Below are positions 1 through 5,922 of a stretch of 35,756 nucleotides of DNA, one piece after another. Below the pieces are notes generated by a model that was not told where the DNA came from, did no database searches, and saw only the letters and a list, made by a program, of their open reading frames with translations. The position numbers and the translations under genes were made by a program. The first letter of the stretch is position 1. The number at the start of each line of letters is the position of its first letter. The stretch is taken from positions 192,007-227,762 of the forward strand of contig NZ_KZ679087.1 in the NCBI RefSeq assembly GCF_003024235.1. The letters run 5' to 3'. The DNA comes from Arenimonas caeni (lineage in GTDB: Bacteria; Pseudomonadota; Gammaproteobacteria; Xanthomonadales; Xanthomonadaceae).

Positions 1-290
1 CACCAGTCACCCACAGTGCTGGCGAAGGCCTGGCTCTGCGTGGCCGGGCTGTAGCGCGTGTGGTCCACGCACGCGAAGGCCTCGGCGACGGTCGGCAGGC
101 GCCAGTCGGCGTGGCCGCCCACGCGCAGGTCGGCGCACATCTGCTTCGCCTTGTCGAAGGTCTGGAGCTTCTCGAACTCGACGTTCGGCAGCGCGATGAT
201 CAGGTTCTGCTGCGTGTCGAGCTCGGCGACGACTTCTTCGCCGTCCTGGACAGGCTGCAGCTGGGCGTTGAGCGGGGTGAATCGGGACAT
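1..290 (-). CDS. DUF1566-like phage protein, partial (C-terminus beyond left edge)
   Basis: The frame opens at an ATG at 290 and is still open at position 1, giving 96 visible codons. Residues 63-69 read ADWRLPT, the signature of DUF1566 / Lcl C-terminal-like domains. These are common in phage and surface proteins and have no settled biochemical role. The start lies 10 nt after the stop of the upstream gene, with a GAGGA-like ribosome site. It is the last visible member of the leftward early operon. Family assignment rests on the motif alone. Confidence 0.7.
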   Translation of the reverse strand, partial: MSRFTPLNAQLQPVQDGEEVVAELDTQQNLIIALPNVEFEKLQTFDKAKQMCADLRVGGHADWRLPTVAEAFACVDHTRYSPATQSQAFASTVGDW

Positions 291-300
291 GGTGGGATCC

Positions 301-522
301 TCAGTGGGTGTCCGCCGGCTGCAGAGCGCGGCGCGCGTTGTTGAGCTGGTGGTTGATGAAGGTCGCTTCGTCGGCGGCGCGCTGGGCGGCCGCCTGGTCG
401 TCGCGCCACTGGCGGGCGAGGCGACGGAACTGGGCGGCTTCGATATCGGCGCCCTCGCCGGCGAGGCGGTCGGCGAACGTGTCGAGGTAGTCGGGGCCGT
501 CGACGGCGGGTTCGGTGTTCAT
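301..522 (-). CDS. Small hypothetical phage protein, 73 aa
   Basis: It has 73 residues, begins MNTEPAVDGPDYLDTF, and is predicted to be mostly helical and rich in Ala, Arg, Asp and Gln. The mid part has the charged pattern of a short coiled coil (about residues 28-60). It begins 3 nt after the upstream gene's stop and ends 10 nt before the next start, as expected for an early operon. I do not recognise a family. High GC3 in this frame and tight packing are the main reasons to accept it. Confidence 0.6.
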   Translation of the reverse strand: MNTEPAVDGPDYLDTFADRLAGEGADIEAAQFRRLARQWRDDQAAAQRAADEATFINHQLNNARRALQPADTH

Positions 523-525
523 CGG

Positions 526-789
526 TCAGGCCTTCTGGGTCGGGGTGGAATGGGTGCGGCGCCAGTGAAGCTGGGCGGCGCGCTGGCGGCCGGCGCGAAT
601 CGCGCTGAACGTGTCGCCGGCCTGGCGCAGCGCCCAGTTGATGGCGGCGACGGTGTCGGAGGCGTTCGCGTGCAGGCCGGCGCAGTAGCGCTTCACCGCA
701 GCGGTGACTTCGCGTTCGTCGGTGCGCGCTGATGGCCGCTGGGCGAGCAGGGCACCGCTGGTGTCGTGGTGGTGCTGGATCGGCTGCAT
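526..789 (-). CDS. Small hypothetical phage protein, 87 aa
   Basis: This 87-residue protein begins MQPIQHHHDTSGALL. The ATG is preceded by a near-perfect AGGAGGA ribosome site (complement of 791-800), which fixes the start. A helical stretch around residues 26-70 contains the single Cys. The basic C-terminus (about residues 65-87) would suit nucleic-acid binding, but that is inference only. It lies 9 nt downstream of the membrane/zinc protein and 3 nt upstream of the next gene. No family was recognised. Confidence 0.6.
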   Translation of the reverse strand: MQPIQHHHDTSGALLAQRPSARTDEREVTAAVKRYCAGLHANASDTVAAINWALRQAGDTFSAIRAGRQRAAQLHWRRTHSTPTQKA

Positions 790-798
790 GACGTCCTC

Positions 799-1239
799 CT
801 AGGCCGAGAGGCGGGTGACATCGATCGGGTGGGTGATGCCGGCGTTCCACTGCGCCTGGGGCACCAGCTGGTGCGGGTCGCGGTCGGTGGTGATGCCGCA
901 CGGCGGGCACTCGAGGTGGTAGGCCGTGGTCGGCTTGTCGGCCAGGCGCTTCGGGTCCGGATTGCCGCGGGTCTCGATCAGGTGCGGCATGCGGCCGCAG
1001 CCGCAGGGGGAGGTGCCGGGGCCCGGCACCAGCTGGCGTTGGATCATGTCGGTGGTCTCCACGGGGATGGCATCGCGGAAGCGCCGGCGGCGCGGCGTGT
1101 CGGAGGTCAGAGGGAACTGGCGTCGCGCCTCACGCGCAGCGGCCTTGTCGGCCAGGAGCAGCAGCACCGTCATGAAGGCGATGCCCGTGCCGAGGCCGGC
1201 GAGGAAGAGGTAGAAGCAGGTGCCGTCCAGGGAGGTCAC
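799..1239 (-). CDS. Membrane-anchored protein with C-terminal zinc-ribbon-like cysteines
   Basis: The chosen GTG start at 1239 overlaps the upstream stop as GTGA, typical of translational coupling; an earlier ATG at 1383 would overlap the upstream gene by about 150 nt. The 146-aa product has one hydrophobic segment at about residues 8-27 (FYLFLAGLGTGIAFMTVLLL). Two cysteine clusters, CGC and CPPC, about 35 residues apart in the C-terminal half could bind zinc. An internal Met about 65 residues in could start a soluble zinc-ribbon form. The role is unknown. Confidence 0.6.
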   Translation of the reverse strand: MTSLDGTCFYLFLAGLGTGIAFMTVLLLLADKAAAREARRQFPLTSDTPRRRRFRDAIPVETTDMIQRQLVPGPGTSPCGCGRMPHLIETRGNPDPKRLADKPTTAYHLECPPCGITTDRDPHQLVPQAQWNAGITHPIDVTRLSA

Positions 1240-1571
1240 CGCGGGGTCCTCTCGCTGGCCTTGCGGGTCTCGCGGGCGGAGAGCCAGAGGCCGATGTGCA
1301 GCAGCCAGAACGCGGCCGTCACCACGGCGTCGTGCCAGACCAGGAACAGCAGCACGAGCACGTCGACCACCACGTTGAGCCACGTCGGCACTGGGTCCTG
1401 ATCGGCCTTCGCCTGGACGCGGTCGCTATGCGCGAAGAACGAAAGGACGATCAGGACCCAGCACACGAACAGGCCGATTCGAGCGGCGCCCTCGACGTCG
1501 TCGACGAAGCCGGTCCAGAGGGATGCCACCAGCACCCCGTGCACGAGGATCCAGCCGAGCCAGAGCTTCAT
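1236..1571 (-). CDS. Small polytopic membrane protein
   Basis: The 111-aa product has about four hydrophobic segments: residues 2-18, 30-46, 63-78 and 82-98. The ATG overlaps the stop of the preceding gene as ATGA and its own stop overlaps the next start as GTGA, so three consecutive genes are probably translationally coupled. It has no recognisable family, catalytic motif or signal peptide. Small inner-membrane proteins in leftward early operons are sometimes exclusion factors, but nothing in the sequence shows that here. Confidence 0.65.
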   Translation of the reverse strand: MKLWLGWILVHGVLVASLWTGFVDDVEGAARIGLFVCWVLIVLSFFAHSDRVQAKADQDPVPTWLNVVVDVLVLLFLVWHDAVVTAAFWLLHIGLWLSARETRKASERTPR

Positions 1572-1948
1572 GCCCGCACCCCCGGCTGCACGCAGTCAGG
1601 GCACAGGAAGCCCTCCGGGCGCTCGACCAGGTCGGCGCGCTCGGTGGCGGCCTCGCAGCCGTCGCAGCTGTAGCGGCCGTCGGGCAGCAGCAGGGCAGGG
1701 GGTACGTCGGCCGTCGGGTCCGCCACGTTCCAGCGGGCGTCGGTGTCGGGCGTGGCCAGGTCGCGGGCCAGGCGGGCGTAGCCCTCGAGGGTGCGCGCCA
1801 CCAGCGGGCGGCCCTGCGACAGCGCCTTGTCGGCCTGGGCGGCGAAGCGCCCGGCCAGCTGGTCGAAGTGGTTGGCCGGCCGCGCCGGCGGGCCCTGCAG
1901 CGCCTGGCGCTGCGGCTCGGACAGGTGGTCCAGGGTGAGGGTGGTCAT
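1568..1948 (-). CDS. Small zinc-ribbon protein, 126 aa
   Basis: The product begins MTTLTLDHLSEPQRQALQG. The ATG at 1948 overlaps the upstream stop as ATGA, preferred over an upstream start at 2056 that would overlap the P-loop gene. Residues about 30-75 are helical. The C-terminal 30 residues hold a CDGC and a CPDC pair 20 residues apart, a typical small zinc ribbon (CxxC-x20-CxxC). Such proteins often act as nucleic-acid or protein adaptors. No specific family was recognised. Confidence 0.7.
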   Translation of the reverse strand: MTTLTLDHLSEPQRQALQGPPARPANHFDQLAGRFAAQADKALSQGRPLVARTLEGYARLARDLATPDTDARWNVADPTADVPPALLLPDGRYSCDGCEAATERADLVERPEGFLCPDCVQPGVRA

Positions 1949-2328
1949 GCCCGGCTCCTGGCGGGAGCCGACTTGTCCATGTTGTGGGCCAGCTGCCGGA
2001 TGGACGCGTTGGTGAGTGCCAGGGCGCCGGGCGGGAGCGGCGATCGGCCATCCCATTCGTCCACGATCGACGTGCAGCCGAACATCTTCTTCAGGGCCGC
2101 CTGGTTGCGGGTCTTGCCCGCGCCCGCCGGCGCGATGATCACGACCGCCTCCGGCGGCTGCTTGGCCGGGTAGATCTTGTGGAAGAACTGGTCTTGCGTC
2201 AGGCAGGTCAGGGTGCCGGCCGCGCCCAGCGGCAGCTGGCTATCGCGCCACAGCCGGTACGTGGTGATCAGGTTGAGGATCAGCGCCAGGCTCGCGATGG
2301 CCAGGGCGGCAAGGATGGTGATCGACAT
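1945..2328 (-). CDS. Membrane-anchored P-loop protein, 127 aa
   Basis: The N-terminus is one strong hydrophobic segment (about residues 4-24, ILAALAIASLALILNLITTY). At about 60-73 a hydrophobic strand leads into PAGAGKT, a good Walker A motif (GxxxxGK[ST] pattern), followed by a helix and an acidic VDEW that may serve as a short Walker B. At 127 aa it is far shorter than normal AAA or kinase domains. It resembles a minimal nucleotide-kinase-like P-loop core tethered to the membrane. It is first in the leftward operon, with an ATGA overlap to the next gene. Function is unknown. Confidence 0.7.
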   Translation of the reverse strand: MSITILAALAIASLALILNLITTYRLWRDSQLPLGAAGTLTCLTQDQFFHKIYPAKQPPEAVVIIAPAGAGKTRNQAALKKMFGCTSIVDEWDGRSPLPPGALALTNASIRQLAHNMDKSAPARSRA

Positions 2329-2354
2329 GGTCGCGCCTCCGTGGTGGAGGGCGA

Positions 2355-2418
2355 CCCCGGCGCCGCAGGGGAGTTACAGCGCCGGGGAGGCCCTGCCGCC
2401 CGGGATGGGCGGCAGGGC
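2355..2418 (-). repeat. Two strong GC hairpins in the leader of the leftward operon
   Basis: A 12-bp perfect inverted repeat lies at 2390-2401 / 2407-2418 (GCCCTGCCGCCC, 5-nt loop). A 9-bp repeat lies at 2355-2363 / 2379-2387 (CCCCGGCGC). Neither is followed by a T tract. The first overlaps the expected start point of the leftward promoter, so it would form fully only in transcripts reading through from the repressor operon. The second would be in the 5' leader of the leftward operon. Confidence 0.6.
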
Positions 2419-2420
2419 AG

Positions 2421-2449
2421 ACACTATGCCTCTATCGCATATGTGTCAA
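2421..2449 (-). promoter_or_regulatory. Leftward early promoter (PL-like)
   Basis: On the minus strand TTGACA (2449-2444) is followed by 17 nt and TAGTGT (2426-2421), a strong sigma70-type match. Transcription would start near 2414 and read into the P-loop gene and the small-gene operon. GCATAT occurs twice here (2438-2443 and 2452-2457) and is a possible repressor-site element. That role is inference. Confidence 0.65.
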
Positions 2450-2457
2450 GAGCATAT

Positions 2458-3060
2458 TTAGCGAGCCACAGATTCGGCGATGTGGGCCTGTAGCGTGCGA
2501 ATGCCAGCCTGGTGGTATGGCTTAAGGTGGCCTTGAACGTACTGGGAGCGGCCGTTGAGCCTAACTTCCACGCTCTGGGCTCTTGCGAGCCGAGATACAA
2601 CGGGCTCTTCAACTGGAACGCGAAGTCCCTCTTGGACCTTACAGCCCGCTGGACTCCCGCAAGCCAATACCTCGCGCTGCGCTTCCGAGCTCGGCCCTTG
2701 GAGGATCACCCGCTCGGTGCCGTCGATCAGCAGAATCACTTCCCCTGTGAGGAAAAGCCAGCCGTAACCCTCATAAATGATTCGCACGTAGTAGCTCGTC
2801 GCACCTTTCTCGTCTCTAGCGAAGACAGTGTTCCAAGTTACGGTGGTGAACATCCCGGTGCCGCCGATTGGCTTGGCTTTGTTAGGACTTATTCTCTGCA
2901 ATCCCGTAAATCTATCGCCATTGAATACAAGATCGACATCCTGCCTTTCGACCTTCTTCTGGTCGATCTTCACTCGTTCAGATGCATCCGAGTTCATGCT
3001 GGTGGATGACATCATTAGCGCCATGAGAAGGAGCACTTCCCGCGAGGACCAAGTGGCCAT
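2458..3060 (-). CDS. Exported-looking protein in the lambda rex position
   Basis: The product has 200 aa. The N-terminus has a short hydrophobic core (VLLLMALMM, about residues 9-17) followed by a polar SSTSMNSDA, a plausible signal peptide or anchor. The rest is mixed and beta-rich, with two Cys (about residues 134 and 140). It starts 15 nt after the repressor stop behind a clear GGAGG site, so it is probably co-transcribed with the repressor and made in lysogens. GC content is clearly lower than in the structural genes. No family was recognised. Position suggests lysogenic conversion or exclusion, which is inference. Confidence 0.7.
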   Translation of the reverse strand: MATWSSREVLLLMALMMSSTSMNSDASERVKIDQKKVERQDVDLVFNGDRFTGLQRISPNKAKPIGGTGMFTTVTWNTVFARDEKGATSYYVRIIYEGYGWLFLTGEVILLIDGTERVILQGPSSEAQREVLACGSPAGCKVQEGLRVPVEEPVVSRLARAQSVEVRLNGRSQYVQGHLKPYHQAGIRTLQAHIAESVAR

Positions 3061-3075
3061 TGGCTTTGCCTCCGC

Positions 3076-3762
3076 TTAGTTCCGGTCGGTTACGCTTCGC
3101 TCTGCGATTGCGACCACTACGCCACATATCGTGGTTGCTTGGTCAATCTGCAGGGTGGGGTACTGAGGGTTGAGGGGAACCAGTAGCTTTCTTCCCCCGT
3201 CCTCTGCCAACTTCTTGAACGTTGCCTCAGCCTCGTCATCGATCTGTGCCACAACCAGGTCGCCGGAGGTCGCGCCCTTCGTAGGATCTACAATGATGGT
3301 CGTGCCTGGCGGGAAGGTGGGCCAGCCTCTAGGGTTGGTCATCGAGTCGCCTTTCACCTTCAGTGCGTATGACCGTCGGCCGACCTTGTTGACCGTGTAG
3401 ACGATGCCCTCGGCAACATCTGGATCAAAGGGATTCTCCACCTGGTTCCACTTTCCAGCTTGCACCCAGCCGATAAGGGGGACCGCTTGCAAGCCAGAAG
3501 GCATCGCAACTGCATAGTCGGCTCGCTGCTCTCTAATGGACTCTCCCGCGTTCTCGACTGCGGCGAGTATTTCTGACGGCCGCACACCCAGGCCAGCAGC
3601 CAGAGGCTCAAGTAGCGACTCGGGCGTAAGGTAGCGTCCATTCTCAACTCGTGAGATCGCGCCTTGGTCTACTCCAGATTGCTCGGCCAGCTGCTCTTGA
3701 GTGAGCCGTTTCTGCTTTCGCAGCTGCCTGATGACCTGCCCAAACGTTTTCTGCCTGTTCAT
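3076..3762 (-). CDS. CI/LexA-type prophage repressor with S24 autoprotease domain
   Basis: The 228-aa product starts at ATG 3762 (MNRQKTFGQVIRQLRK); longer upstream frames would run across the operator. Residues 8-60 form an HTH_XRE domain (LTQEQLAEQSGVDQGAISR). The C-terminal half is a peptidase S24 fold: Ala102-Gly103 in WVQAGKW is the expected cleavage bond, Ser140 in KGDSM the nucleophile and Lys183 in TFKK the general base. This architecture belongs to repressors that self-cleave when RecA is activated by DNA damage. It maintains lysogeny by binding the operator between itself and cro. It is divergent from cro and probably co-transcribed with the downstream exported gene. Confidence 0.95.
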   Translation of the reverse strand: MNRQKTFGQVIRQLRKQKRLTQEQLAEQSGVDQGAISRVENGRYLTPESLLEPLAAGLGVRPSEILAAVENAGESIREQRADYAVAMPSGLQAVPLIGWVQAGKWNQVENPFDPDVAEGIVYTVNKVGRRSYALKVKGDSMTNPRGWPTFPPGTTIIVDPTKGATSGDLVVAQIDDEAEATFKKLAEDGGRKLLVPLNPQYPTLQIDQATTICGVVVAIAERSVTDRN

Positions 3763-3780
3763 GGGCACATGTTCCGGGCG

Positions 3781-3803
3781 AATAAAGGCAGCCGGAAGCG
3801 GTG
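3781..3803 (-). promoter_or_regulatory. Candidate repressor maintenance promoter (PRM-like)
   Basis: On the minus strand TTTATT (3786-3781) is a 4/6 match to a -10 element with no good -35 at 17 nt, as expected for a promoter needing activation. Transcription would start near 3774, leaving only about 12 nt before the repressor ATG and no clear Shine-Dalgarno site. The sequence GGCACATGTTCC at 3764-3775 in this short leader resembles the operator half-sites. Confidence 0.4.
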
Positions 3804-3805
3804 CC

Positions 3806-3835
3806 AGAACATGTTGTTGACACATGCTATGTTCT
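3806..3835. promoter_or_regulatory. Immunity operator: AGAACAT inverted repeat over the cro promoter
   Basis: AGAACAT at 3806-3812 and ATGTTCT at 3829-3835 form a perfect 7-bp inverted repeat separated by 16 nt. The -35 of the rightward promoter (3817-3822) lies between the arms. Related ACATG/CATGT elements occur at 3810-3814, 3822-3826 and 3768-3772. Position between divergent repressor and cro genes makes this the best operator candidate. It would let bound repressor block cro transcription. Confidence 0.65.
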
Positions 3836-3846
3836 GAGCGCATATT
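3817..3846 (+). promoter_or_regulatory. Rightward early promoter (PR-like)
   Basis: TTGACA (3817-3822) is followed after 18 nt by CATATT (3841-3846), giving 6/6 and 4/6 matches. The predicted start point, near 3853, falls on or next to the ATG of cro at 3855, so the message would be nearly leaderless. The -35 sits inside the operator inverted repeat. Confidence 0.65.
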
Positions 3847-3854
3847 GCGTCCCC

Positions 3855-4079
3855 ATGGGCGCACACCTCAAGAAAGCACGGGAAGCCTTGGGCCTCACAC
3901 AGGCTGAGGTCGCCAAGGCAATTGGTCGGGACCAGCCGGCGATCTCTCGCTACGAACGTGGCGCGAGGCCTGATCTGGCGATTGTCCCTGCATATGCAAA
4001 GATTCTGGGCCTCACAGAGGTTGAAGTGCTTTTCGGCCCGAGGTGTGGCGGCCCGGCTGGTGACGTGGAGGCCGCCTGA
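3855..4079 (+). CDS. Cro-like HTH_XRE regulator
   Basis: The product has 74 aa with an HTH_XRE fold over residues 4-60; the recognition region reads LTQAEVAKAIGRDQPAISRY. ATG 3855 is chosen because the only upstream alternative (3801) would start inside the operator. There is no Shine-Dalgarno before it (GCGTCCCC), and the predicted transcription start nearly coincides with the ATG, so translation is probably leaderless. The gene is divergent from the repressor and is first in the rightward early operon, with the next start 1 nt after its stop. It likely competes for the same operator to favour lytic growth. Confidence 0.85.
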   Translation: MGAHLKKAREALGLTQAEVAKAIGRDQPAISRYERGARPDLAIVPAYAKILGLTEVEVLFGPRCGGPAGDVEAA

Positions 4080-4080
4080 C

Positions 4081-4401
4081 ATGAGCCTCCGCACCTGGTT
4101 CCGCGACTGGTTGAACGCACCGTCTGCCTCAGAGGTAGCGGACGCGAAGGCTCGTCGTGAGCGCGTTCTTGAATGGATTCGCGCCAACCCTTGGCCCAGG
4201 CTCGACCTTACTGGCGCCGACCCGCTGCCAGCATGGCCGGTCCCTCCGCGAGATTCCGCAGCATCGTTCGAGAAATCGCTTCGAGCCCAGGCGCAGAATC
4301 CGCGAAGCCCTGAAGCGCGGTGGAGAGTTCGGAAAGGTCGGCTCGTGACGCTGCTGCGAGGCTCAAAGTCAGTCCTCGCAAGACCTCTTGGACGACGGTG
4401 A
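4081..4401 (+). CDS. Hypothetical early protein, 106 aa
   Basis: The ATG follows the cro stop by 1 nt. The first ~60 residues (MSLRTWFRDWLNAPS...) have phage-like composition and good GC3. From about 4250 onward GC3 drops sharply in this frame, while a minus-strand gene (4208-4435) reads well there. The N-terminal half is therefore credible, and the C-terminal half may be an extension over an antisense gene or the result of a lost stop or frameshift. No domain was recognised. Confidence 0.45.
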   Translation: MSLRTWFRDWLNAPSASEVADAKARRERVLEWIRANPWPRLDLTGADPLPAWPVPPRDSAASFEKSLRAQAQNPRSPEARWRVRKGRLVTLLRGSKSVLARPLGRR

Positions 4402-4435
4402 GCGTCGCCATGTCCAAACTTTCTTGTCGCTTCAT
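4208..4435 (-). CDS. Small hypothetical protein, antisense within the early operon
   Basis: The 75-aa product begins MKRQESLDMATLTVVQEVLR and is mostly helical and amphipathic. A GGAG site lies 6 nt upstream of the ATG. Codon choice in this frame (GC-rich third positions) fits a real gene better than the opposing frame does from 4250 on. It runs against the rightward early operon and overlaps the previous gene by 194 nt in a tail-to-tail manner. No family was recognised. A leftward gene here could be made from lysogen-specific transcription, which is inference. Confidence 0.5.
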   Translation of the reverse strand: MKRQESLDMATLTVVQEVLRGLTLSLAAASRADLSELSTALQGFADSAPGLEAISRTMLRNLAEGPAMLAAGRRQ

Positions 4436-4621
4436 GTCGGTCTCCAGTGTGGTTGGTGGGTTGGCACTCCCAGCCTACACCGGAGGCCGGCGCCTCGAGC
4501 TCGAACAGGATGGCGACCACGCGCCCGGGGCCGGTGGTCCGGCACCAGGCGCGCAGCGGCGTAAATCGGGCGGCGGGAATCGACATGCCGCCAAGGCTCT
4601 CGCGAATCTGGAGGTGCGCGC
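4436..4621 (-). other. 186-bp interval; possible remnant of a minus-strand gene
   Basis: No clean gene is seen between 4436 and the CII-like gene. A minus-strand frame from an ATG at 4586 reads MSIPAARFTPLRAWCRTTGP and continues for about 50 residues with strong GC3 and protein-like composition. It then stays open without a stop through the 4208-4435 gene down to 3759. A normal small gene would be expected to stop near 4430, so this may be a gene that lost its stop by a frameshift, or a shadow. It has no good ribosome site. Confidence 0.25.
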
Positions 4622-5212
4622 ATGAAGCCCGCGCCTCATTTCTTGCGCCCGCGGTCGGCCGTGGTCTTCGATCACACACGCCGGATGCTGGACCAAACGG
4701 CCATGTGCACACGCAAGTTCGCGATGCACGTGGCCGAGCACTACGTGGCGCTGGTTGCGCCCGACCAGCGGCAAGTGCCGTTCCGCCTGGGTGTGACGGG
4801 CGATGATCTCATTAGGGCCGAGAAGCACAACGCCCAGCAGATCGGGCGCTACATGGACGGGACGATCAAGGCACTTCCGGCCGACCTCGAAGATGCCTGG
4901 GTGCTTGCTCTCCCGGAGCCGTACCGCGGCGACTGCGAGCGTGAGCTGGCCCAGCGCCGCGGACGCTACTCCGAGCGGAAGCTGGCGGCCGGCGAGGCGG
5001 GCGAGGTGGCCGGTATCGGTCAGATCCTTCTGGAGTTTGGCCAGCTGATGGAGGCCCTCGGGCCTGCCCTGGCCGACGGGAAGATCTGCGAGGCCGACCT
5101 CCCGCACGCCCGCCGCATCCTCAACGAATCCGACGACGTGATCGCTGCGCTGCTGTCCATTCGCCGCGCGGTCACGCAGATACTGCCGACGGGGAGCAAC
5201 GCCAGTGCCTGA
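4622..5212 (+). CDS. CII/YmfL-like phage regulatory protein
   Basis: The product has 196 aa, with a GGAGG site 7 nt before the ATG. The region AEKHNAQQIGRYMDGT (about residues 66-81), followed by a Pro-containing loop and DAWVLALP, resembles phage CII/YmfL family regulators, which combine an N-terminal HTH-like fold with a helical tail. The C-terminal 70 residues are amphipathic helices suited to oligomerisation. It is third in the rightward early operon, as cII is in lambda. It could control the lysis-lysogeny choice or replication timing. The family call is from pattern only. Confidence 0.5.
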   Translation: MKPAPHFLRPRSAVVFDHTRRMLDQTAMCTRKFAMHVAEHYVALVAPDQRQVPFRLGVTGDDLIRAEKHNAQQIGRYMDGTIKALPADLEDAWVLALPEPYRGDCERELAQRRGRYSERKLAAGEAGEVAGIGQILLEFGQLMEALGPALADGKICEADLPHARRILNESDDVIAALLSIRRAVTQILPTGSNASA

Positions 5213-5414
5213 TTTCATGGACCACGTCCAGGACCAGGTGCAGCGCGACCTCGATGACGCGCTGGCCAAGGCCACGCGACGCGGCATCGGCCTGCCGTTC
5301 TGCGAGGAGTGTGACGAGCCCATCTCATTGCTCCGCCAAGGCCTCGGCGCCCGGCTGTGCGTGGCGCATCAGTCGGCCAAGGAGGCCGGACAGGCAAGGG
5401 GAGGGCGTCGGTGA
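5205..5414 (+). CDS. TraR/DksA-like short zinc-finger protein
   Basis: The product has 69 aa. Residues 28-55 (IGLPFCEECDEPISLLRQGL...LCVAH) match the zinc-finger end of short TraR/DksA proteins, with Cys33, Cys36, Cys52 and His55 in place of the usual fourth Cys. Asp3 and Asp6 match the acidic tip by which TraR enters the RNA polymerase secondary channel, but the Ala at position 8 of TraR is Val here. A phage TraR-like protein could shift host transcription toward the phage. It overlaps the previous gene by 8 nt and ends directly at the next ATG. Confidence 0.75.
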   Translation: MPDFMDHVQDQVQRDLDDALAKATRRGIGLPFCEECDEPISLLRQGLGARLCVAHQSAKEAGQARGGRR

Positions 5415-5624
5415 ATGACTCGTCCACGCGCCAGCTTCGGCTTGCGCGACAGCCGGCTCCGCCGGTCCAAGGTGCAGGTCGCCGCGATCCTGCAGCAACT
5501 GGAGTCGCCGCCGGCGCCGCTGTCGGAGGCCGAGCAGCTGGAGATTCGTGCCCGCCTGAACGAGGTGCCAGTGGCGCCCCAGCTGCCGCTGTGCCTGCCG
5601 AAGAACGAGGCTGGGCAGTCTTGA
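5415..5624 (+). CDS. Small hypothetical protein, 69 aa
   Basis: The ATG directly follows the stop of the TraR-like gene. The N-terminus is strongly basic (MTRPRASFGLRDSRLRRSK) and is followed by a helical stretch (VQVAAILQQLES) and a second helix (SEAEQLEIRARLNEV). Composition would suit a small DNA-binding or adaptor protein, but no family was recognised. Its stop overlaps a possible TTG start of the next short frame. Confidence 0.55.
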   Translation: MTRPRASFGLRDSRLRRSKVQVAAILQQLESPPAPLSEAEQLEIRARLNEVPVAPQLPLCLPKNEAGQS

Positions 5625-5713
5625 GCGGCGAAGCCATCGAGCACGTCGAGCGGTGGTACCGCTTGGCGAAGGTCCCGGCCCCCTTGCCCCCAGCGGAGCG
5701 GCCGCGGCGATGA
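5621..5713 (+). CDS. Possible 30-aa peptide with TTG start
   Basis: A TTG at 5621 overlaps the upstream stop as TTGA, and the frame encodes about 30 residues (SGEAIEHVERWYRLAKVPAP...). Its stop overlaps the next ATG as ATGA. The chain of coupled starts argues for translation. Against it are the very short length, the rare start codon and the lack of a strong ribosome site. No function can be suggested. Confidence 0.35.
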   Translation: MSGEAIEHVERWYRLAKVPAPLPPAERPRR

Positions 5714-5919
5714 CGCGTCTCCTGCAGCCAGGCATACCCCTGCACGCCCCAGCTCCCCTGTTGTGGGGCTGGCAGCGCGGGCTCGCGACGTGCACAGCCT
5801 GCGGCGGGATCGCGGGGCGGCAAGGGCAGGGGGCCGGTCGCGGGTCCTCCCTGGGGGGTGCCTTCGGGGGTAATTCGGACCCCGTTGGTTGTGTAGTTAG
5901 CGGCCCCGGGGGTTACTGA
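5710..5919 (+). CDS. Small Gly-rich hypothetical protein, 69 aa
   Basis: The ATG overlaps the previous stop as ATGA and the frame ends 3 nt before the primase GTG. The first ~35 residues (MTRLLQPGIPLHAPAPLLWG...) include a TCTACGG that could be half of a zinc site. The second half is Gly-rich and less protein-like, and 5860-5920 may really be an untranslated leader for the primase gene. The call rests mainly on spacing. Confidence 0.35.
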   Translation: MTRLLQPGIPLHAPAPLLWGWQRGLATCTACGGIAGRQGQGAGRGSSLGGAFGGNSDPVGCVVSGPGGY

Positions 5920-5922
5920 AAA

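Noticed and set aside
200-910. Minus-strand frame of 236 codons across the small leftward genes
   Set aside because: It is Arg/Pro/His-rich; the tightly packed genes with ribosome sites in the other minus frames explain the region.
4436-4623. Minus-strand 63-codon frame in ATGA overlap with the 4208-4435 gene
   Set aside because: Despite the neat overlap, its Arg/Pro/His composition and weak ribosome site look like a shadow; the alternative minus frame from 4586 has better coding character.
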